The notes: generated by a model not told the origin, from the letters alone. A DNA stretch of 64,000 bases from Streptomyces peucetius (GCF_025854275.1 NZ_CP107567.1:4650001-4714000); one strand, 5' to 3'; positions 26,096-35,706 are shown, numbered from the stretch's first letter. A program made the numbers and translations.

Positions 26096-26168
26096 AGCGG
26101 TGTAGCTCAGTCGGTAGAGCAAGCGGCTCATAATCGCTGTGTCACCGGTTCAAGTCCGGTCACCGCTA
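26096..26168 (+). tRNA. tRNA-Met (elongator, anticodon CAT)
   Basis: AGCGGTG pairs with CACCGCT; the anticodon loop CTCATAA carries CAT and the T-arm is complete. The first base pair is A-T rather than the mismatch typical of initiator tRNA, so this is the elongator. CCA is not encoded. Confidence 0.95.
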
Positions 26169-26285
26169 CACACAGTAGCCGATTGTGGGGTCGGTCCTCC
26201 GGTCGGCTACTCTCTTATGTGCCCCCATGGCCTTGTGGCATGGGTGGTGCCCCATCCGTCCATCGTCCGTCCAAGGAGCACTCAC

Positions 26286-26450
26286 GTGGCTGCCACCGAC
26301 GTCCGCCCGAAGATCACGCTGGCCTGCGTGGAGTGCAAGGAGCGGAACTACATCACCAAGAAGAACCGGCGTAACAACCCGGACCGTCTTGAGATGAAGA
26401 AGCACTGCCCGCGCTGCAACTCGCACACGGCGCACCGCGAAACTCGCTGA
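26286..26450 (+). CDS. rpmG: 50S ribosomal protein L33
   Basis: A 54-residue L33 of the zinc-binding type, with CVEC and CPRC cysteine pairs. The GTG at 26286 follows AAGGAG at good spacing. The order tRNA-Thr, tRNA-Met, rpmG, dehydratase genes, then secE-nusG-rplK-rplA further on is also that of mycobacteria. Confidence 0.97.
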
Positions 26451-26463
26451 AACAGGCTCGTAT

Positions 26464-26494
26464 ACGAGGCCGTCCCCTTTGGGGGCGGCCTCGT
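26464..26494 (+). terminator. Terminator after rpmG
   Basis: A stem of ACGAGGCCGTCCCC with GGGGGCGGCCTCGT and a short TTT loop is followed by a T-rich stretch, 13 bases after the rpmG stop. Confidence 0.75.
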
Positions 26495-26569
26495 GTCGTT
26501 TGTCGTGGGCAGTCGACCGTGCGCCCGCGGGCATTCACGTTGTGATCAATATCAGGAGGGAGCCAGTCC

Positions 26570-27022
26570 ATGGCGCTCGACCAGTCGTTCGTGGGTCGGA
26601 CCTATCCGCCCACCGCGCCGTACGAGGTGGGCCGGGAGAAGATCCGCGAGTTCGCCGAGGCGGTGGGGGACGATAATCCCGCCTACACCGACCGGGAGGC
26701 GGCCCGTGCGCTCGGTCACTCCGATGTGATCGCTCCTTTGACCTTTGCGTTCACGATCACCTTCAAGGCCGCCGAGCAGGTCGTCCACGACCCTCAGTTG
26801 GGGCTGGACTACAGCCGCGTGGTGCATGGCGACCAGAAGTTCGCCTACCGGCGGCCGCTGCGGGCGGGGGACCGGCTGACGGTCACCTCGACGATCGAGG
26901 CGATCAAGTCGCTCGCGGGCAACGACATCCTGGACGTCCGCGGCGACGTGCACGACGAGACCGGTGAACTCGTCGTGACCGCGTGGACGAAGCTGGTGGC
27001 GCGCGCCGCCGAGGAGGCGTGA
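26570..27022 (+). CDS. MaoC-like dehydratase subunit, HadA type
   Basis: A 150-residue hot-dog protein starting MALDQSFVGRTYPPTAPYEV with REFAEAVGDDNPAYTD, the pattern of the FAS1-like dehydratase N-domain (UPF0336). Mycobacterial HadA and HadC at the same place dehydrate 3-hydroxyacyl-ACP as heterodimers with HadB. This subunit lacks the catalytic D-x-x-x-x-H, which the partner provides. The stop overlaps the next start (TGATG). Confidence 0.85.
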   Translation: MALDQSFVGRTYPPTAPYEVGREKIREFAEAVGDDNPAYTDREAARALGHSDVIAPLTFAFTITFKAAEQVVHDPQLGLDYSRVVHGDQKFAYRRPLRAGDRLTVTSTIEAIKSLAGNDILDVRGDVHDETGELVVTAWTKLVARAAEEA

Positions 27023-27450
27023 TGGCAGCGAAGATCTCTTACGCGGACGTCGAGGTGGGCACCGAACTGCCGGCGCAGAGCTTCCCCGTGACCCGGGCCA
27101 CGCTCGTGCGGTACGCGGGCGCGTCCGGCGACTTCAATCCGATCCACTGGAACGAGAAGTTCGCCACCGAGGTCGGGCTTCCGGACGTGATCGCCCACGG
27201 CATGTTCACCATGGCGGAGGCGGCCCGTGTCGTGACCGACTGGGCCGGCGACCCGGGCGCGGTCGTCGAGTACGGGGTGCGCTTCACCAGGCCCGTGGTC
27301 GTCCCGAACGACGACAAGGGCGCACTGATCGAGGTCAGCGCCAAGGTCGCGGCGAAGCTGGACGACAACCGGGTCCGCGTGGACCTTGTCGTGACCAGCG
27401 CCGACCAGAAGGTGCTGGGCATGTCCCGCGCGGTGGTCCGGCTCGCCTGA
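27022..27450 (+). CDS. MaoC-like dehydratase subunit, HadB type
   Basis: A 142-residue hot-dog protein with the R-hydratase signature YAGASGDFNPIHWNEKFA and VIAHGMFTM, providing the catalytic Asp and His. The ATG at 27022 overlaps the upstream stop, so both subunits are made in equal amount and likely form a heterodimer. The natural substrate in this organism, which probably lacks mycolic acids, is unknown. Confidence 0.87.
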   Translation: MAAKISYADVEVGTELPAQSFPVTRATLVRYAGASGDFNPIHWNEKFATEVGLPDVIAHGMFTMAEAARVVTDWAGDPGAVVEYGVRFTRPVVVPNDDKGALIEVSAKVAAKLDDNRVRVDLVVTSADQKVLGMSRAVVRLA

Positions 27451-27613
27451 CGGGCATGGCGGACGGCATGAGGTAAGGGGCGCGCTTTCCAGGGAGGGGC
27501 GCCCCTTACACGTGCAACCGCAAGCGCAACCGCAACGTGGTCCGACCCGCCCGGCCGCTCACGGTCCGTGGCCCCGCCCGAGCGGCGGGGCCACGGACCG
27601 TACCCTTGTCCCC

Positions 27614-28669
27614 GTGCAGGAACTTCACGACGCCCCCCTCGCCCCCCTGACGACCTTCCGGCTCGGCGGCCCCGCGACCCGCCTCGTGGTGGCCACCACC
27701 GACGACGAGGTGGTCGCCGCCGTGCGCGAGGCGGACGAGGCCGGCACGCCGCTGCTGATCATCGGCGGCGGCAGCAACCTGGTCATCGGCGACAAGGGCT
27801 TCGACGGCACCGCGCTGCGTATCGCGACCCGCGGTTTCGAACTGAACGGGACCGGCCTGGAGCTGGCTGCCGGGGAGACCTGGACCGACGCCGTCGCCCG
27901 CACCGTCGAAGCCGGTCTCGGCGGCGTCGAGTGCCTCGCCGGCATCCCCGGCTCCGCGGGGGCGACCCCGATCCAGAACGTCGGCGCCTACGGCCAGGAG
28001 GTCGCCTCGACGATCACGGAGGTCGTCGCGTACGACCGCCGCAGCGGCGAAACGGTCGTCCTGCCGAACGTCGACTGCGGCTTCGCCTACCGGCACAGCC
28101 GTTTCAAGCAGGATCCGGAGCGTTATGTCGTGCTCCGCGTCCGCTTCGACCTGGAGGACGCGGGCGGGCTGTCCGCGCCCGTGAAGTACGCCGAGACCGC
28201 CCGTGCCCTCGGGATCGAGGTGGGCGAGCGCGTCCCGGTCGCGGCCGCCCGCGAGACCGTGCTCCGCCTGCGCGCGGGCAAGGGCATGGTCCTGGACGCC
28301 GACGACCACGACACCTGGTCCGCCGGGTCCTTCTTCACCAACCCGATCCTCACTGCGGCCGAGTACGAGACCTTCCTCACGCGGGTGCGCGACCGGCTCG
28401 GCGACGGGGTCGCCCCGCCCGCCTACCCCTCGGGCGATGGACGCACCAAGACCTCGGCCGCCTGGCTGATCGACAAGGCCGGCTTCACCAAGGGCTACGG
28501 CTCCGGGCCGGCCCGGATCTCGACCAAGCACACCCTGGCGCTCACCAACCGCGGCGAGGCCACCACCGAGGACCTGCTGGCCCTGGCCCGCGAGGTCGTG
28601 GCCGGGGTGCGCGACGCGTTCGGCGTGACGCTGGTCAACGAGCCGGTGACCGTCGGCGTCAGCCTGTAG
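27614..28669 (+). CDS. murB: UDP-N-acetylenolpyruvoylglucosamine reductase
   Basis: A 351-residue FAD enzyme of peptidoglycan precursor synthesis that reduces the enolpyruvyl group to lactyl. FAD-binding GGGSNLVIGDKGF, AGIPGSAGATPIQNVGAYGQE, the catalytic Ser region WSAGSFFTNP and a C-terminal Glu (NEPVTVG) are present. I chose the GTG at 27614 (VQELHDAPLAPLTTFRLGG); the frame is open to 27512 but that stretch overlaps low-complexity sequence. Confidence 0.95.
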   Translation: MQELHDAPLAPLTTFRLGGPATRLVVATTDDEVVAAVREADEAGTPLLIIGGGSNLVIGDKGFDGTALRIATRGFELNGTGLELAAGETWTDAVARTVEAGLGGVECLAGIPGSAGATPIQNVGAYGQEVASTITEVVAYDRRSGETVVLPNVDCGFAYRHSRFKQDPERYVVLRVRFDLEDAGGLSAPVKYAETARALGIEVGERVPVAAARETVLRLRAGKGMVLDADDHDTWSAGSFFTNPILTAAEYETFLTRVRDRLGDGVAPPAYPSGDGRTKTSAAWLIDKAGFTKGYGSGPARISTKHTLALTNRGEATTEDLLALAREVVAGVRDAFGVTLVNEPVTVGVSL

Positions 28670-28688
28670 CGCCGTCGGCGAAGAGCCT

Positions 28689-28940
28689 TCAGTACGCGAC
28701 GCCGACGCCCTGCTTGAGGCTCGCCGGGTCATGGGTCATGGCCAGCATGGCGTGCGCGACGTCGGCTCGGCCGATCGCCCGCGCGCTGCGCGGATTTCCG
28801 CCGACGGCCGTGCGGTACTCGCCGGTCAGCGGCGTGTTCACCAGCTTCGGCGGCCGTACGGCGGTCCAGTCGGTCGCGCTGCGCGCCAGCTCGGCCTCCA
28901 TGACCCGCAGATCGTCGTAGACGGGCTTCAGGACCGCCCC
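28689..28940 (-). pseudogene. NAD(P)-dependent reductase, C-terminal remnant
   Basis: Only the last about 83 residues are present: VLKPVYDDLRVMEAEL, then DWTAVRPPKLVNTPLTGEYR and RADVAHAMLAM, as in NmrA-like SDR proteins. The Rossmann N-terminus is missing and the sequence meets a plus-strand TetR remnant at about 28940. Confidence 0.8.
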
Positions 28941-29169
28941 GACGACCGACCTCGACGCCTATCTGCGCACCGAACAGCAGGCCGGCCGCATCAGCCCCGG
29001 CGCCGACACCCACGCCGCCGCGTCGCTGCTGCTGGGCGCCTGTGCACAACGCGCCTTCGCCTACGAGATGGCTCCGGACCGCAAGCCGCCGCAGCCCCTC
29101 GACGACTTCGCGTCCGCCCTCGCGCGCACCCTGCTGCGCGGGATCTCGGCAGCCGACGGCCCGCGCTGA
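28940..29169 (+). pseudogene. TetR-family regulator, C-terminal remnant
   Basis: The frame TDLDAYLRTEQQAGRISPGA, then THAAASLLLGACAQRAFAYE and a helical end is the ligand domain of a TetR regulator. No helix-turn-helix precedes it. It is head-to-head with the reductase remnant, so a divergent reductase/TetR pair has lost its shared promoter and both 5' halves. Confidence 0.75.
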
Positions 29170-29178
29170 CCGGGGCCT

Positions 29179-30207
29179 TCAGGCCGCTGGGCCGGCCAGC
29201 CAGTCGTCGACCCCGGCGAGCAGCTTCTCCTTGATGTCCTCGGGCGCCGCGGAACCCCGCACGGACTGGCGGGCCAGGTCCGCGAGCTCCGCGTCCGTGA
29301 AGCCGTGGTGCCGACGGGCCAGCTCGTACTGGGCCGCCAGCCGGGAGCCGAACAGCAGCGGGTCGTCGGCGCCGAGCGCCATCGGGACACCGGCCTGGTA
29401 CAGGGTCCGCAGCGGCACGTCCTCCGGCTTCTCGTACACACCGAGCGCCACGTTCGACGCGGGGCACACCTCACAGGTGATGCCCTTCTCGGCGAGCTTG
29501 CGGAGCAGACGCGGGTCCTCCGCCGCCCGGACGCCGTGCCCGATGCGGGAGGCGCGCAGATCGTCCAGGCAGTCCCGTACGGACGCGGGGCCGGTCAGCT
29601 CGCCGCCGTGCGGTGCCGCCAGCAGCCCGCCCTCGCGTGCGATGGCGAACGCACGGTCGAAGTCGCGGGCCATGCCCCGCCGTTCGTCGTTGGACAGCCC
29701 GAAACCGACGATGCCCCGGTCCGCGTAGCGCACCGCGAGGCGGGCGAGGGTCCGGGCGTCCAGCGGATGCTTCATGCGGTTCGCCGCGACCAGGACGCGC
29801 ATGCCGAGCCCCGTCTCCCGCGAAGCGGTGTCCACCGCGTCGAGGATGATCTCCAGCGCCGGGATCAGCCCGCCGAGCCGTGGTGCGTACGAGGTCGGGT
29901 CGACCTGGATCTCCAGCCAGCCCGAGCCGTCCCTGATGTCCTCCTCGGCCGCCTCGCGCACCAGCCGCTGGATGTCCTCGGGGTCGCGCAGGCAGGAGCG
30001 GGCCATGTCGTACAGCCGCTGGAAGCGGAACCAGCCGCGCTCGTCCGTGGCGCGCAGCTTCGGGGGCTCGCCTCCGGTGAGCGCCTCGGGGAGGTGCACA
30101 CCGTGTTTGTCGGCGAGCTCCAGCAGGGTGGCGGGCCGCATCGACCCGGTGAAGTGCAGGTGCAGATGGGCTTTCGGCAGCAGGCTGACGTCTCGTTCGC
30201 GCTCCAT
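29179..30207 (-). CDS. add: Adenosine deaminase
   Basis: A 342-residue zinc enzyme that converts adenosine to inosine. Metal and catalytic motifs are LPKAHLHLHFTGSMRP, APHGGE, RIGHGVRA and GADDPLLFGS. The ATG at 30207 gives the family N-terminus. It ends ten bases from the convergent TetR remnant. Confidence 0.92.
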   Translation of the reverse strand: MERERDVSLLPKAHLHLHFTGSMRPATLLELADKHGVHLPEALTGGEPPKLRATDERGWFRFQRLYDMARSCLRDPEDIQRLVREAAEEDIRDGSGWLEIQVDPTSYAPRLGGLIPALEIILDAVDTASRETGLGMRVLVAANRMKHPLDARTLARLAVRYADRGIVGFGLSNDERRGMARDFDRAFAIAREGGLLAAPHGGELTGPASVRDCLDDLRASRIGHGVRAAEDPRLLRKLAEKGITCEVCPASNVALGVYEKPEDVPLRTLYQAGVPMALGADDPLLFGSRLAAQYELARRHHGFTDAELADLARQSVRGSAAPEDIKEKLLAGVDDWLAGPAA

Positions 30208-30279
30208 TGAGTGATCCTGCCAAACGGCACCGGCCCGGGGCAGCCCTTTCCCCGATCGGGTTCTTGCCCGAACGCACAA

Positions 30280-30309
30280 ACGGGCCCCCGGCCGGAGCCG
30301 GGGGCCCGT
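30280..30309 (-). terminator. Terminator after aspartate aminotransferase
   Basis: A perfect 13-bp stem (ACGGGCCCCCGGC with its complement) and CGGA loop lie just past the aminotransferase stop. Confidence 0.75.
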
Positions 30310-30326
30310 CGTGAACGGGGTCCGAA

Positions 30327-31553
30327 TCAGTCGCGGGCCTCGGCCAGCAGCTTCTGGATCCGGGACACGCCCTCGACCAGGTCCTCGTCGCCGAGCGCGT
30401 AGGACAGGCGCAGGTAGCCCGGCGTGCCGAAGGCCTCGCCCGGGACGACCGCGACCTCGACCTCGTCGAGGATCAGGGCGGCGAGCTCCACGGAGGACTG
30501 CGGACGCTGTCCGCGGATCTCCTTGCCCAGCAGCCCCTTCACGGACGGGTACGCGTAGAACGCGCCCTCCGGCTCCGGGCACACGACGCCGTCGATGTCG
30601 TTGAGCATCCGCACGATCGTCTGACGCCGGCGGTCGAAGGCGGTGCGCATCTCGGCGACCGCGTCCAGGCTGCCGGAGACGGCGGCCAGCGCCGCGACCT
30701 GGGCCACGTTGGAGACGTTCGACGTGGCGTGCGACTGCAGGTTCGTCGCGGCCTTGACGACGTCCTTCGGGCCGATGATCCAGCCCACCCGCCAGCCGGT
30801 CATCGCGTAGGTCTTGGCGACACCGTTGACCACGACGCACTTCTCGCGCAGGGCCGGGACGAGCGCGGGCAGCGAGGTGAACTTCGCGTCGCCGTAGACG
30901 AGGTGCTCGTAGATCTCGTCGGTCATCACCCACAGGCCGTGCTCGGCGGCCCACTCGCCGATCGCGAGCGCGTCGGCCTCGCTGTAGACGGCGCCGGTCG
31001 GGTTGGACGGCGAGACGAAGAGGACGACCTTGGTCTTCTCCGTGCGCGCCGCCTCCAGCTGCTCGACGGAGACGCGGTAGCCCGTGGTCTCGTCGGCCAC
31101 GACCTCGACGGGGACGCCGCCCGCGAGCCGGATCGACTCGGGGTAGGTGGTCCAGTACGGCGCCGGGACGATGACCTCGTCACCCGGGTCGAGGATGGCG
31201 GCGAACGCCTCGTAGATCGCCTGCTTGCCGCCGTTGGTCACCAGGATCTGGGCCGGGTCCACCTCGTAGCCGGAGTCGCGGAGGGTCTTCTCCGCGATGG
31301 CCTTCTTCAGCTCGGGCAGACCGCCGGCCGGCGTGTAGCGGTGGTACTTCGGGTTGCGGCAGGCCTCGACGGCGGCCTCGACGATGTAGTCGGGGGTGGG
31401 AAAGTCGGGTTCGCCGGCGCCGAAGCCGATCACCGGACGCCCGGCGGCCTTGAGGGCCTTGGCCTTGGCGTCGACGGCGAGGGTCGCGGACTCGGAGATC
31501 GCGCCGATGCGCGCGGAGACCCGGCGCTCGGTGGGAGGGGTTGCAGGGCTCAT
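30327..31553 (-). CDS. aspC: Pyridoxal-phosphate aspartate aminotransferase
   Basis: A 408-residue class I aminotransferase. Motifs include [24 protein letters not shown] with the PLP-contacting Asn, [12 protein letters not shown], the Schiff-base lysine in [16 protein letters not shown], and a C-terminal substrate Arg in [10 protein letters not shown]. The ATG at 31553 is chosen; the frame is open upstream but overlaps the tRNA-Trp upstream region. The symbol is by functional analogy. Confidence 0.9.
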   Translation of the reverse strand: MSPATPPTERRVSARIGAISESATLAVDAKAKALKAAGRPVIGFGAGEPDFPTPDYIVEAAVEACRNPKYHRYTPAGGLPELKKAIAEKTLRDSGYEVDPAQILVTNGGKQAIYEAFAAILDPGDEVIVPAPYWTTYPESIRLAGGVPVEVVADETTGYRVSVEQLEAARTEKTKVVLFVSPSNPTGAVYSEADALAIGEWAAEHGLWVMTDEIYEHLVYGDAKFTSLPALVPALREKCVVVNGVAKTYAMTGWRVGWIIGPKDVVKAATNLQSHATSNVSNVAQVAALAAVSGSLDAVAEMRTAFDRRRQTIVRMLNDIDGVVCPEPEGAFYAYPSVKGLLGKEIRGQRPQSSVELAALILDEVEVAVVPGEAFGTPGYLRLSYALGDEDLVEGVSRIQKLLAEARD

Positions 31554-31739
31554 GCGGCCCATGGTCCCAGACGGCAATCGGAGGCGGCACACAGGTTTCG
31601 AGGAGCGGACAGAACCGGTCAACGGTGGCACCACGGGCCGGTCGGAAACGGACCGCGGGGCTTTGTGTTCGACGCCGCGCCTGGGAACACGTACACTCAC
31701 TGGCTGTTGGCCCTCACCAGCCACGTCCGAGCCGGGCAC

Positions 31740-31768
31740 TTAGTGCATCCGGGCGGATGCGGTAGGTT
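31740..31768 (+). promoter_or_regulatory. Putative tRNA-Trp promoter
   Basis: TTAGTG and TAGGTT are separated by 17 bases and end 12 bases before the tRNA. The match to consensus is moderate. Confidence 0.45.
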
Positions 31769-31780
31769 GGGGAACCACAA

Positions 31781-31853
31781 AGGGTCGTAGCTCAATTGGT
31801 AGAGCACTGGTCTCCAAAACCAGCGGTTGGGGGTTCAAGTCCCTCCGGCCCTG
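31781..31853 (+). tRNA. tRNA-Trp (anticodon CCA)
   Basis: AGGGTCG pairs with CGGCCCT, the anticodon stem CTGGT/ACCAG encloses loop CTCCAAA, and the T-arm is complete. No 3' CCA is encoded. It precedes secE as in other actinomycetes. Confidence 0.96.
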
Positions 31854-31958
31854 CTACACACTGCGCCAGACTGTGTGCGCATGCAGGTATTTCTATGCAC
31901 AGCCGTGCGGCTCATCCGGACGCGGCACGGCCACGACCCGGGAATCAGGTGAGAGATC

Positions 31959-32246
31959 GTGACGGACGCCGTAGGCTCCATCGACATGCCTGATGCCGAG
32001 GACGAGAGCCCTGAGTCGAAGAAGAAGGCCCGCAAGGGCGGCAAGCGCGGCAAGAAGGGCCCGCTCGGTCGCCTCGGCCTCTTCTACCGCCAGATCGTCG
32101 CCGAGCTGCGCAAGGTCGTCTGGCCGACTCGTAGTCAGCTGACGACGTACACCACAGTGGTGATCATCTTCGTCGTGATCATGATCGGTATCGTGCTCGC
32201 GCTCGACTTCGGCTTCCAGGAAGCCGTCAAGTACGTCTTCGGCTGA
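31959..32246 (+). CDS. secE: Preprotein translocase subunit SecE
   Basis: A 95-residue SecE with a lysine-rich cytoplasmic part ([15 protein letters not shown]), the conserved [15 protein letters not shown] amphipathic helix and one membrane helix. The GTG at 31959 follows GGTGAGAG. It is in the same orientation as nusG 73 bases downstream. Confidence 0.96.
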   Translation: MTDAVGSIDMPDAEDESPESKKKARKGGKRGKKGPLGRLGLFYRQIVAELRKVVWPTRSQLTTYTTVVIIFVVIMIGIVLALDFGFQEAVKYVFG

Positions 32247-32319
32247 TCCGCGGAGGGCGCCGGACCCGGCGCCCCTTTCGCATGTTCCACCCATCTGTAT
32301 CCAGGAAGAAGCAGCCACC

Positions 32320-33195
32320 GTGTCTGACCCGAACCTGAACGACGCCGACCGTTCCGGCGAGAGCTTCGAGTCCGCCGAGGACGAGCTCGACATCGTCGAG
32401 ACGGCGGACGCCGTGGAGCCGGTCCAGGCCGAATCTGCCGACTCCGTGGCCGACGAGCCGGCCGAGGACGAGGAACCGCACGTCGAGAGCGTCGACGAGA
32501 CCGGTGACGAGGCTGTCGAGTCCGCGGACGCCGACGCGCAGGAGCAGGAAGGGGCCGAGGAGGAGCCGGCGGCGCCGGTCGACCCGATCGCCGCTCTCCG
32601 CGACGAGCTCCGCGGCCTCCCGGGCGAGTGGTACGTGATCCACACCTACGCGGGCTACGAGAAGCGCGTGAAGGCCAACCTGGAACAGCGCGCCGTCTCG
32701 CTGAACGTCGAGGAGTTCATCTACCAGGCCGAGGTCCCCGAGGAAGAGATCGTCCAGATCAAGAACGGCGAGCGCAAGAACGTCCGGCAGAACAAGCTGC
32801 CCGGCTACGTGCTCGTCCGGATGGACCTGACGAACGAGTCCTGGGGCGTCGTCCGCAACACCCCCGGCGTCACCGGCTTCGTGGGCAACGCCTACGACCC
32901 GTACCCGCTGACCCTGGACGAGATCGTCAAGATGCTCGCCCCCGAGGCCGAGGAGAAGGCCGCCCGCGAGGCCGCCGAGGCCGAGGGCAAGCCGGCTCCG
33001 GCCCGCAAGGTCGAGGTCCAGGTGCTGGACTTCGAGGTCGGCGACTCGGTCACCGTCACCGACGGCCCGTTCGCGACGCTGCAGGCCACGATCAACGAGA
33101 TCAACGCCGACTCGAAGAAGGTCAAGGGCCTCGTCGAGATCTTCGGCCGCGAGACCCCGGTCGAGCTCAGCTTCGACCAGATCCAGAAGAACTAG
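32320..33195 (+). CDS. nusG: Transcription termination/antitermination factor NusG
   Basis: A 291-residue NusG. An acidic extension of about 95 residues, typical of streptomycetes, precedes the NGN domain ([20 protein letters not shown]), a short Ala/Glu-rich insert and the KOW domain ([20 protein letters not shown]). It links RNA polymerase to Rho and ribosomes. The GTG at 32320 follows AGGAAGAAGC. Confidence 0.97.
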   Translation: MSDPNLNDADRSGESFESAEDELDIVETADAVEPVQAESADSVADEPAEDEEPHVESVDETGDEAVESADADAQEQEGAEEEPAAPVDPIAALRDELRGLPGEWYVIHTYAGYEKRVKANLEQRAVSLNVEEFIYQAEVPEEEIVQIKNGERKNVRQNKLPGYVLVRMDLTNESWGVVRNTPGVTGFVGNAYDPYPLTLDEIVKMLAPEAEEKAAREAAEAEGKPAPARKVEVQVLDFEVGDSVTVTDGPFATLQATINEINADSKKVKGLVEIFGRETPVELSFDQIQKN

Positions 33196-33217
33196 TTCCT
33201 TCTGGACCCAAGGCTTC

Positions 33218-33266
33218 CGAACAGGTCAGACCGCCTCTCGCAGGTTGTCTGACCTGCTCGGTTTTT
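33218..33266 (+). terminator. Strong terminator between nusG and rplK
   Basis: A stem of CAGGTCAGAC with GTCTGACCTG (33222-33256) extended by CCGA/TCGG and followed by TTTTT. Of the terminators in this window this is the one with a clear U-tract, so secE-nusG and rplK-rplA are probably separate units with partial read-through. Confidence 0.85.
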
Positions 33267-33362
33267 GGCCGCGCATAGATACCCGTTATCGTTGTGCGGT
33301 ATGCCTGCATCCGGATGATCGGATGGCAGGCGGAACACTCTCACTAGGACCCGGAGAGAGCA

Positions 33363-33797
33363 ATGCCTCCCAAGAAGAAGAAGGTCACGGGGCTCATCAA
33401 GCTCCAGATCCAGGCCGGTGCGGCCAACCCGGCTCCGCCGGTCGGCCCCGCACTGGGTCAGCACGGCGTCAACATCATGGAGTTCTGCAAGGCCTACAAC
33501 GCCGCGACCGAGTCGCAGCGTGGCATGGTCGTGCCGGTGGAGATCACGGTCTACGAGGACCGTTCCTTCACCTTCATCACCAAGACTCCGCCGGCCGCCA
33601 AGCTGATCCTCAAGGCCGCGGGTGTGGACAAGGGCTCCGGCGAGCCGCACAAGACCAAGGTCGCCAAGCTGACGGCTGCCCAGGTCCGCGAGATCGCCAC
33701 GACGAAGCTCCCCGACCTGAACGCCAATGACCTCGACGCCGCGTCGAAGATCATTGCCGGCACCGCCCGTTCCATGGGCATCACGGTCGAGGGCTGA
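33363..33797 (+). CDS. rplK: 50S ribosomal protein L11
   Basis: A 144-residue L11 ([20 protein letters not shown]). The conserved proline-rich [15 protein letters not shown] segment and C-terminal 23S-binding domain are complete. L11 is needed for the stringent response and is the thiostrepton contact. GGAGAGAG precedes the ATG. Confidence 0.98.
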
Positions 33798-33900
33798 CAG
33801 CCCCTTCGCGGCGTCCGATATCGAAGACGCCGCAGCCCCAGTGGTAGGACCAAGCGCTGGCCCGCACCACGACTCCACGCTCAACACATCAGGAGCAGAA

Positions 33901-34629
33901 GTGAAGCGCAGCAAGACTCTCCGCGCTGCGGACGCCAAGATCGACCGGGAGCGCAACTACGCCCCGCTCGAGGCCGTCCGTCTCGCCAAGGACACCGCAG
34001 CCACCAAGTTCGACGGCACCGTCGAGGTCGCCTTCCGTCTGGGCGTTGACCCGCGTAAGGCCGACCAGATGGTCCGTGGCACCGTCAACCTTCCGCACGG
34101 CACCGGCAAGACCGCCCGGGTCCTGGTCTTCGCGACCGGTGACCGTGCTGCGGCCGCGGAAGCCGCGGGCGCCGACATCGTCGGCTCCGACGAACTGATC
34201 GACGAGATCTCCAAGGGCAACCGCCTGAACGAGTTCGACGCGGTTGTAGCCACCCCGGACCTCATGGGCAAGGTCGGCCGCCTCGGCCGCGTGCTCGGTC
34301 CGCGTGGTCTGATGCCGAACCCGAAGACCGGCACCGTCACGATGGACGTCGCCAAGGCCGTCACCGAGATCAAGGGCGGCAAGATCGAGTTCCGCGTCGA
34401 CAAGCACTCGAACCTGCACTTCATCATCGGCAAGGTCTCCTTCGACGAGACGAAGCTGGTCGAGAACTACGCGGCCGCGCTGGAGGAGATCCTCCGTCTG
34501 AAGCCGTCCGCCGCGAAGGGCCGCTACATCAAGAAGGCGACCCTGACCACGACGATGGGCCCCGGCATCCCGCTGGACTCCAACCGCACCCGCAACCTCC
34601 TCGTCGAGGAGGACCCGGCCGCGGTCTGA
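33901..34629 (+). CDS. rplA: 50S ribosomal protein L1
   Basis: A 242-residue L1. The start [20 protein letters not shown] uses GTG at 33901 with AGGAG upstream; [16 protein letters not shown] and the [11 protein letters not shown] segment are typical. L1 also represses its own operon in many bacteria by binding mRNA; a site was not looked for in detail. Confidence 0.97.
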   Translation: MKRSKTLRAADAKIDRERNYAPLEAVRLAKDTAATKFDGTVEVAFRLGVDPRKADQMVRGTVNLPHGTGKTARVLVFATGDRAAAAEAAGADIVGSDELIDEISKGNRLNEFDAVVATPDLMGKVGRLGRVLGPRGLMPNPKTGTVTMDVAKAVTEIKGGKIEFRVDKHSNLHFIIGKVSFDETKLVENYAAALEEILRLKPSAAKGRYIKKATLTTTMGPGIPLDSNRTRNLLVEEDPAAV

Positions 34630-34796
34630 GACCGACGGTCAGGGCCCTGACGGGCTCGTGTGCTGTACGAGCGGCCCTCGCACCTCTGATGAGGCGCGGG
34701 GGCCGCTCCGTCGTCCCCCCGGCCCCGCTGCGCCCCCGTGCACGGGGGCCGGCAGGGCCCCCGGCCCGGCGCGGGCGCCGGCTCGCCGCGTCGTCG

Positions 34797-35400
34797 GCCG
34801 CTGCGGCCCCGTGCCGGCCGGCCCACCGGGGCCGGCGCGTCCGGGGCCCGAAGGCCCGTCGAGCGCGGAGGCGGCCACGAGCCCACCGCGCTGCTGGCCC
34901 GGTGCGGCCACTCGTCCGTTGTGCGGCCCGCCCCGGTGTGCCAGGGGTCCCAAATCCGCTGGCCCCTGTGCGGCTCGGCTCACCGCGCCGACGGCCCGGT
35001 GCGGCCCCGTGCCGGCCGTCCGCCGGGCCCGGTGCCTCACGGGTCCGAAGGCCCTTGTCCCGGTGCTTCAGGGCCGAAAGCCCGTCCAGCGCAGTGCGGC
35101 CCATGAGCCCGCTGCGCCGACGGCCCGGTGCGGTCAGTTGCCGTGGGGCGGCCGGTACCGGTGCGCCACAGGGCCCGGAAGGCCGTCGAGCCCGGTGCGG
35201 TCGACGGCCCGCCGCGCCGCGACCCGCTGCGTGCCCCCTCCGGCGGTCCGCCGGTAGCGGTGCCAGGGGCCCGAAGGGCCCCTGGCGCGCTGGGGCAACA
35301 GGGGCGGCTGGGGGTCCCGGTCCGGTGCGGCCGGCGGGGCCGGGACCGCCGGCAAGGGTCCGCTGCGCCTGCCAGGGGTTCGAGCCGGTGCGTCGGGGGG
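34797..35400. repeat. Diverged GC-rich repeat array between rplA and rplJ
   Basis: The spacer contains at least four imperfect copies of a 95-130-base unit. Units begin near 34797, 34897, 34993 and 35122 with forms of GGCCCGGTGCGGCC and contain a GGTCCGAAGGCCC-like core and a GCGCCGAC-like end; a weaker copy may follow to 35400. Several frames are open through it because there is little A or T, but predicted products are Arg/Pro/Ala-rich and repetitive. I do not support a gene. In S. coelicolor small hypothetical genes lie between rplA and rplJ, so this spacer may have replaced them. Confidence 0.6.
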
Positions 35401-35454
35401 CGTGTGGGTGTCCGCGGGCCCGGCAGGGCCCCCGGGCGGGGCGTACGGGCGGAT

Positions 35455-35484
35455 TTGCCTGGCGGCGATGCGTTCGCGTAGTCT
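35455..35484 (+). promoter_or_regulatory. Putative rplJL promoter
   Basis: TTGCCT and TAGTCT are separated by 18 bases at the point where the GC-rich array ends and normal base composition returns. Confidence 0.55.
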
Positions 35485-35491
35485 TCCCCGG

Positions 35492-35690
35492 AAGCCAAAG
35501 ACCGCTGGTCGTTGCCGTGCCCTCCTTCGGGGGTCCGGTGGCCGAAGGATCCGCTCAGCTGCGGACGACCCGCGCAGGTGCCTTGAGGAAGCGAGTTCCC
35601 GGAAGTGATTCCGGTCGAGCTGAGCCCCGTGCGCCTGCGCCGGGGCGTTTCGTTTTGTTCGGCCCCTTCTGAGCGGTCCTCATCACCCGG
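35492..35690 (+). ncRNA. Ribosomal protein L10 leader
   Basis: The transcribed region before rplJ contains AAAGACCGCTGGTCGTTG and several GC stems, in the place where the L10(L12)4 complex binds its own mRNA to repress translation. The assignment is by position and resemblance; a covariance-model search would settle it. Confidence 0.6.
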
Positions 35691-35706
35691 AAGGAGGCCG
35701 ACGCTC

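Noticed and set aside
34658..35672. Open frames of 199 and 327 codons in the rplA-rplJ spacer
   Set aside because: Products are Arg/Pro/Ala/Gly repeats present in several frames at once, with no ribosome site. They reflect the lack of A/T and the repeat array.
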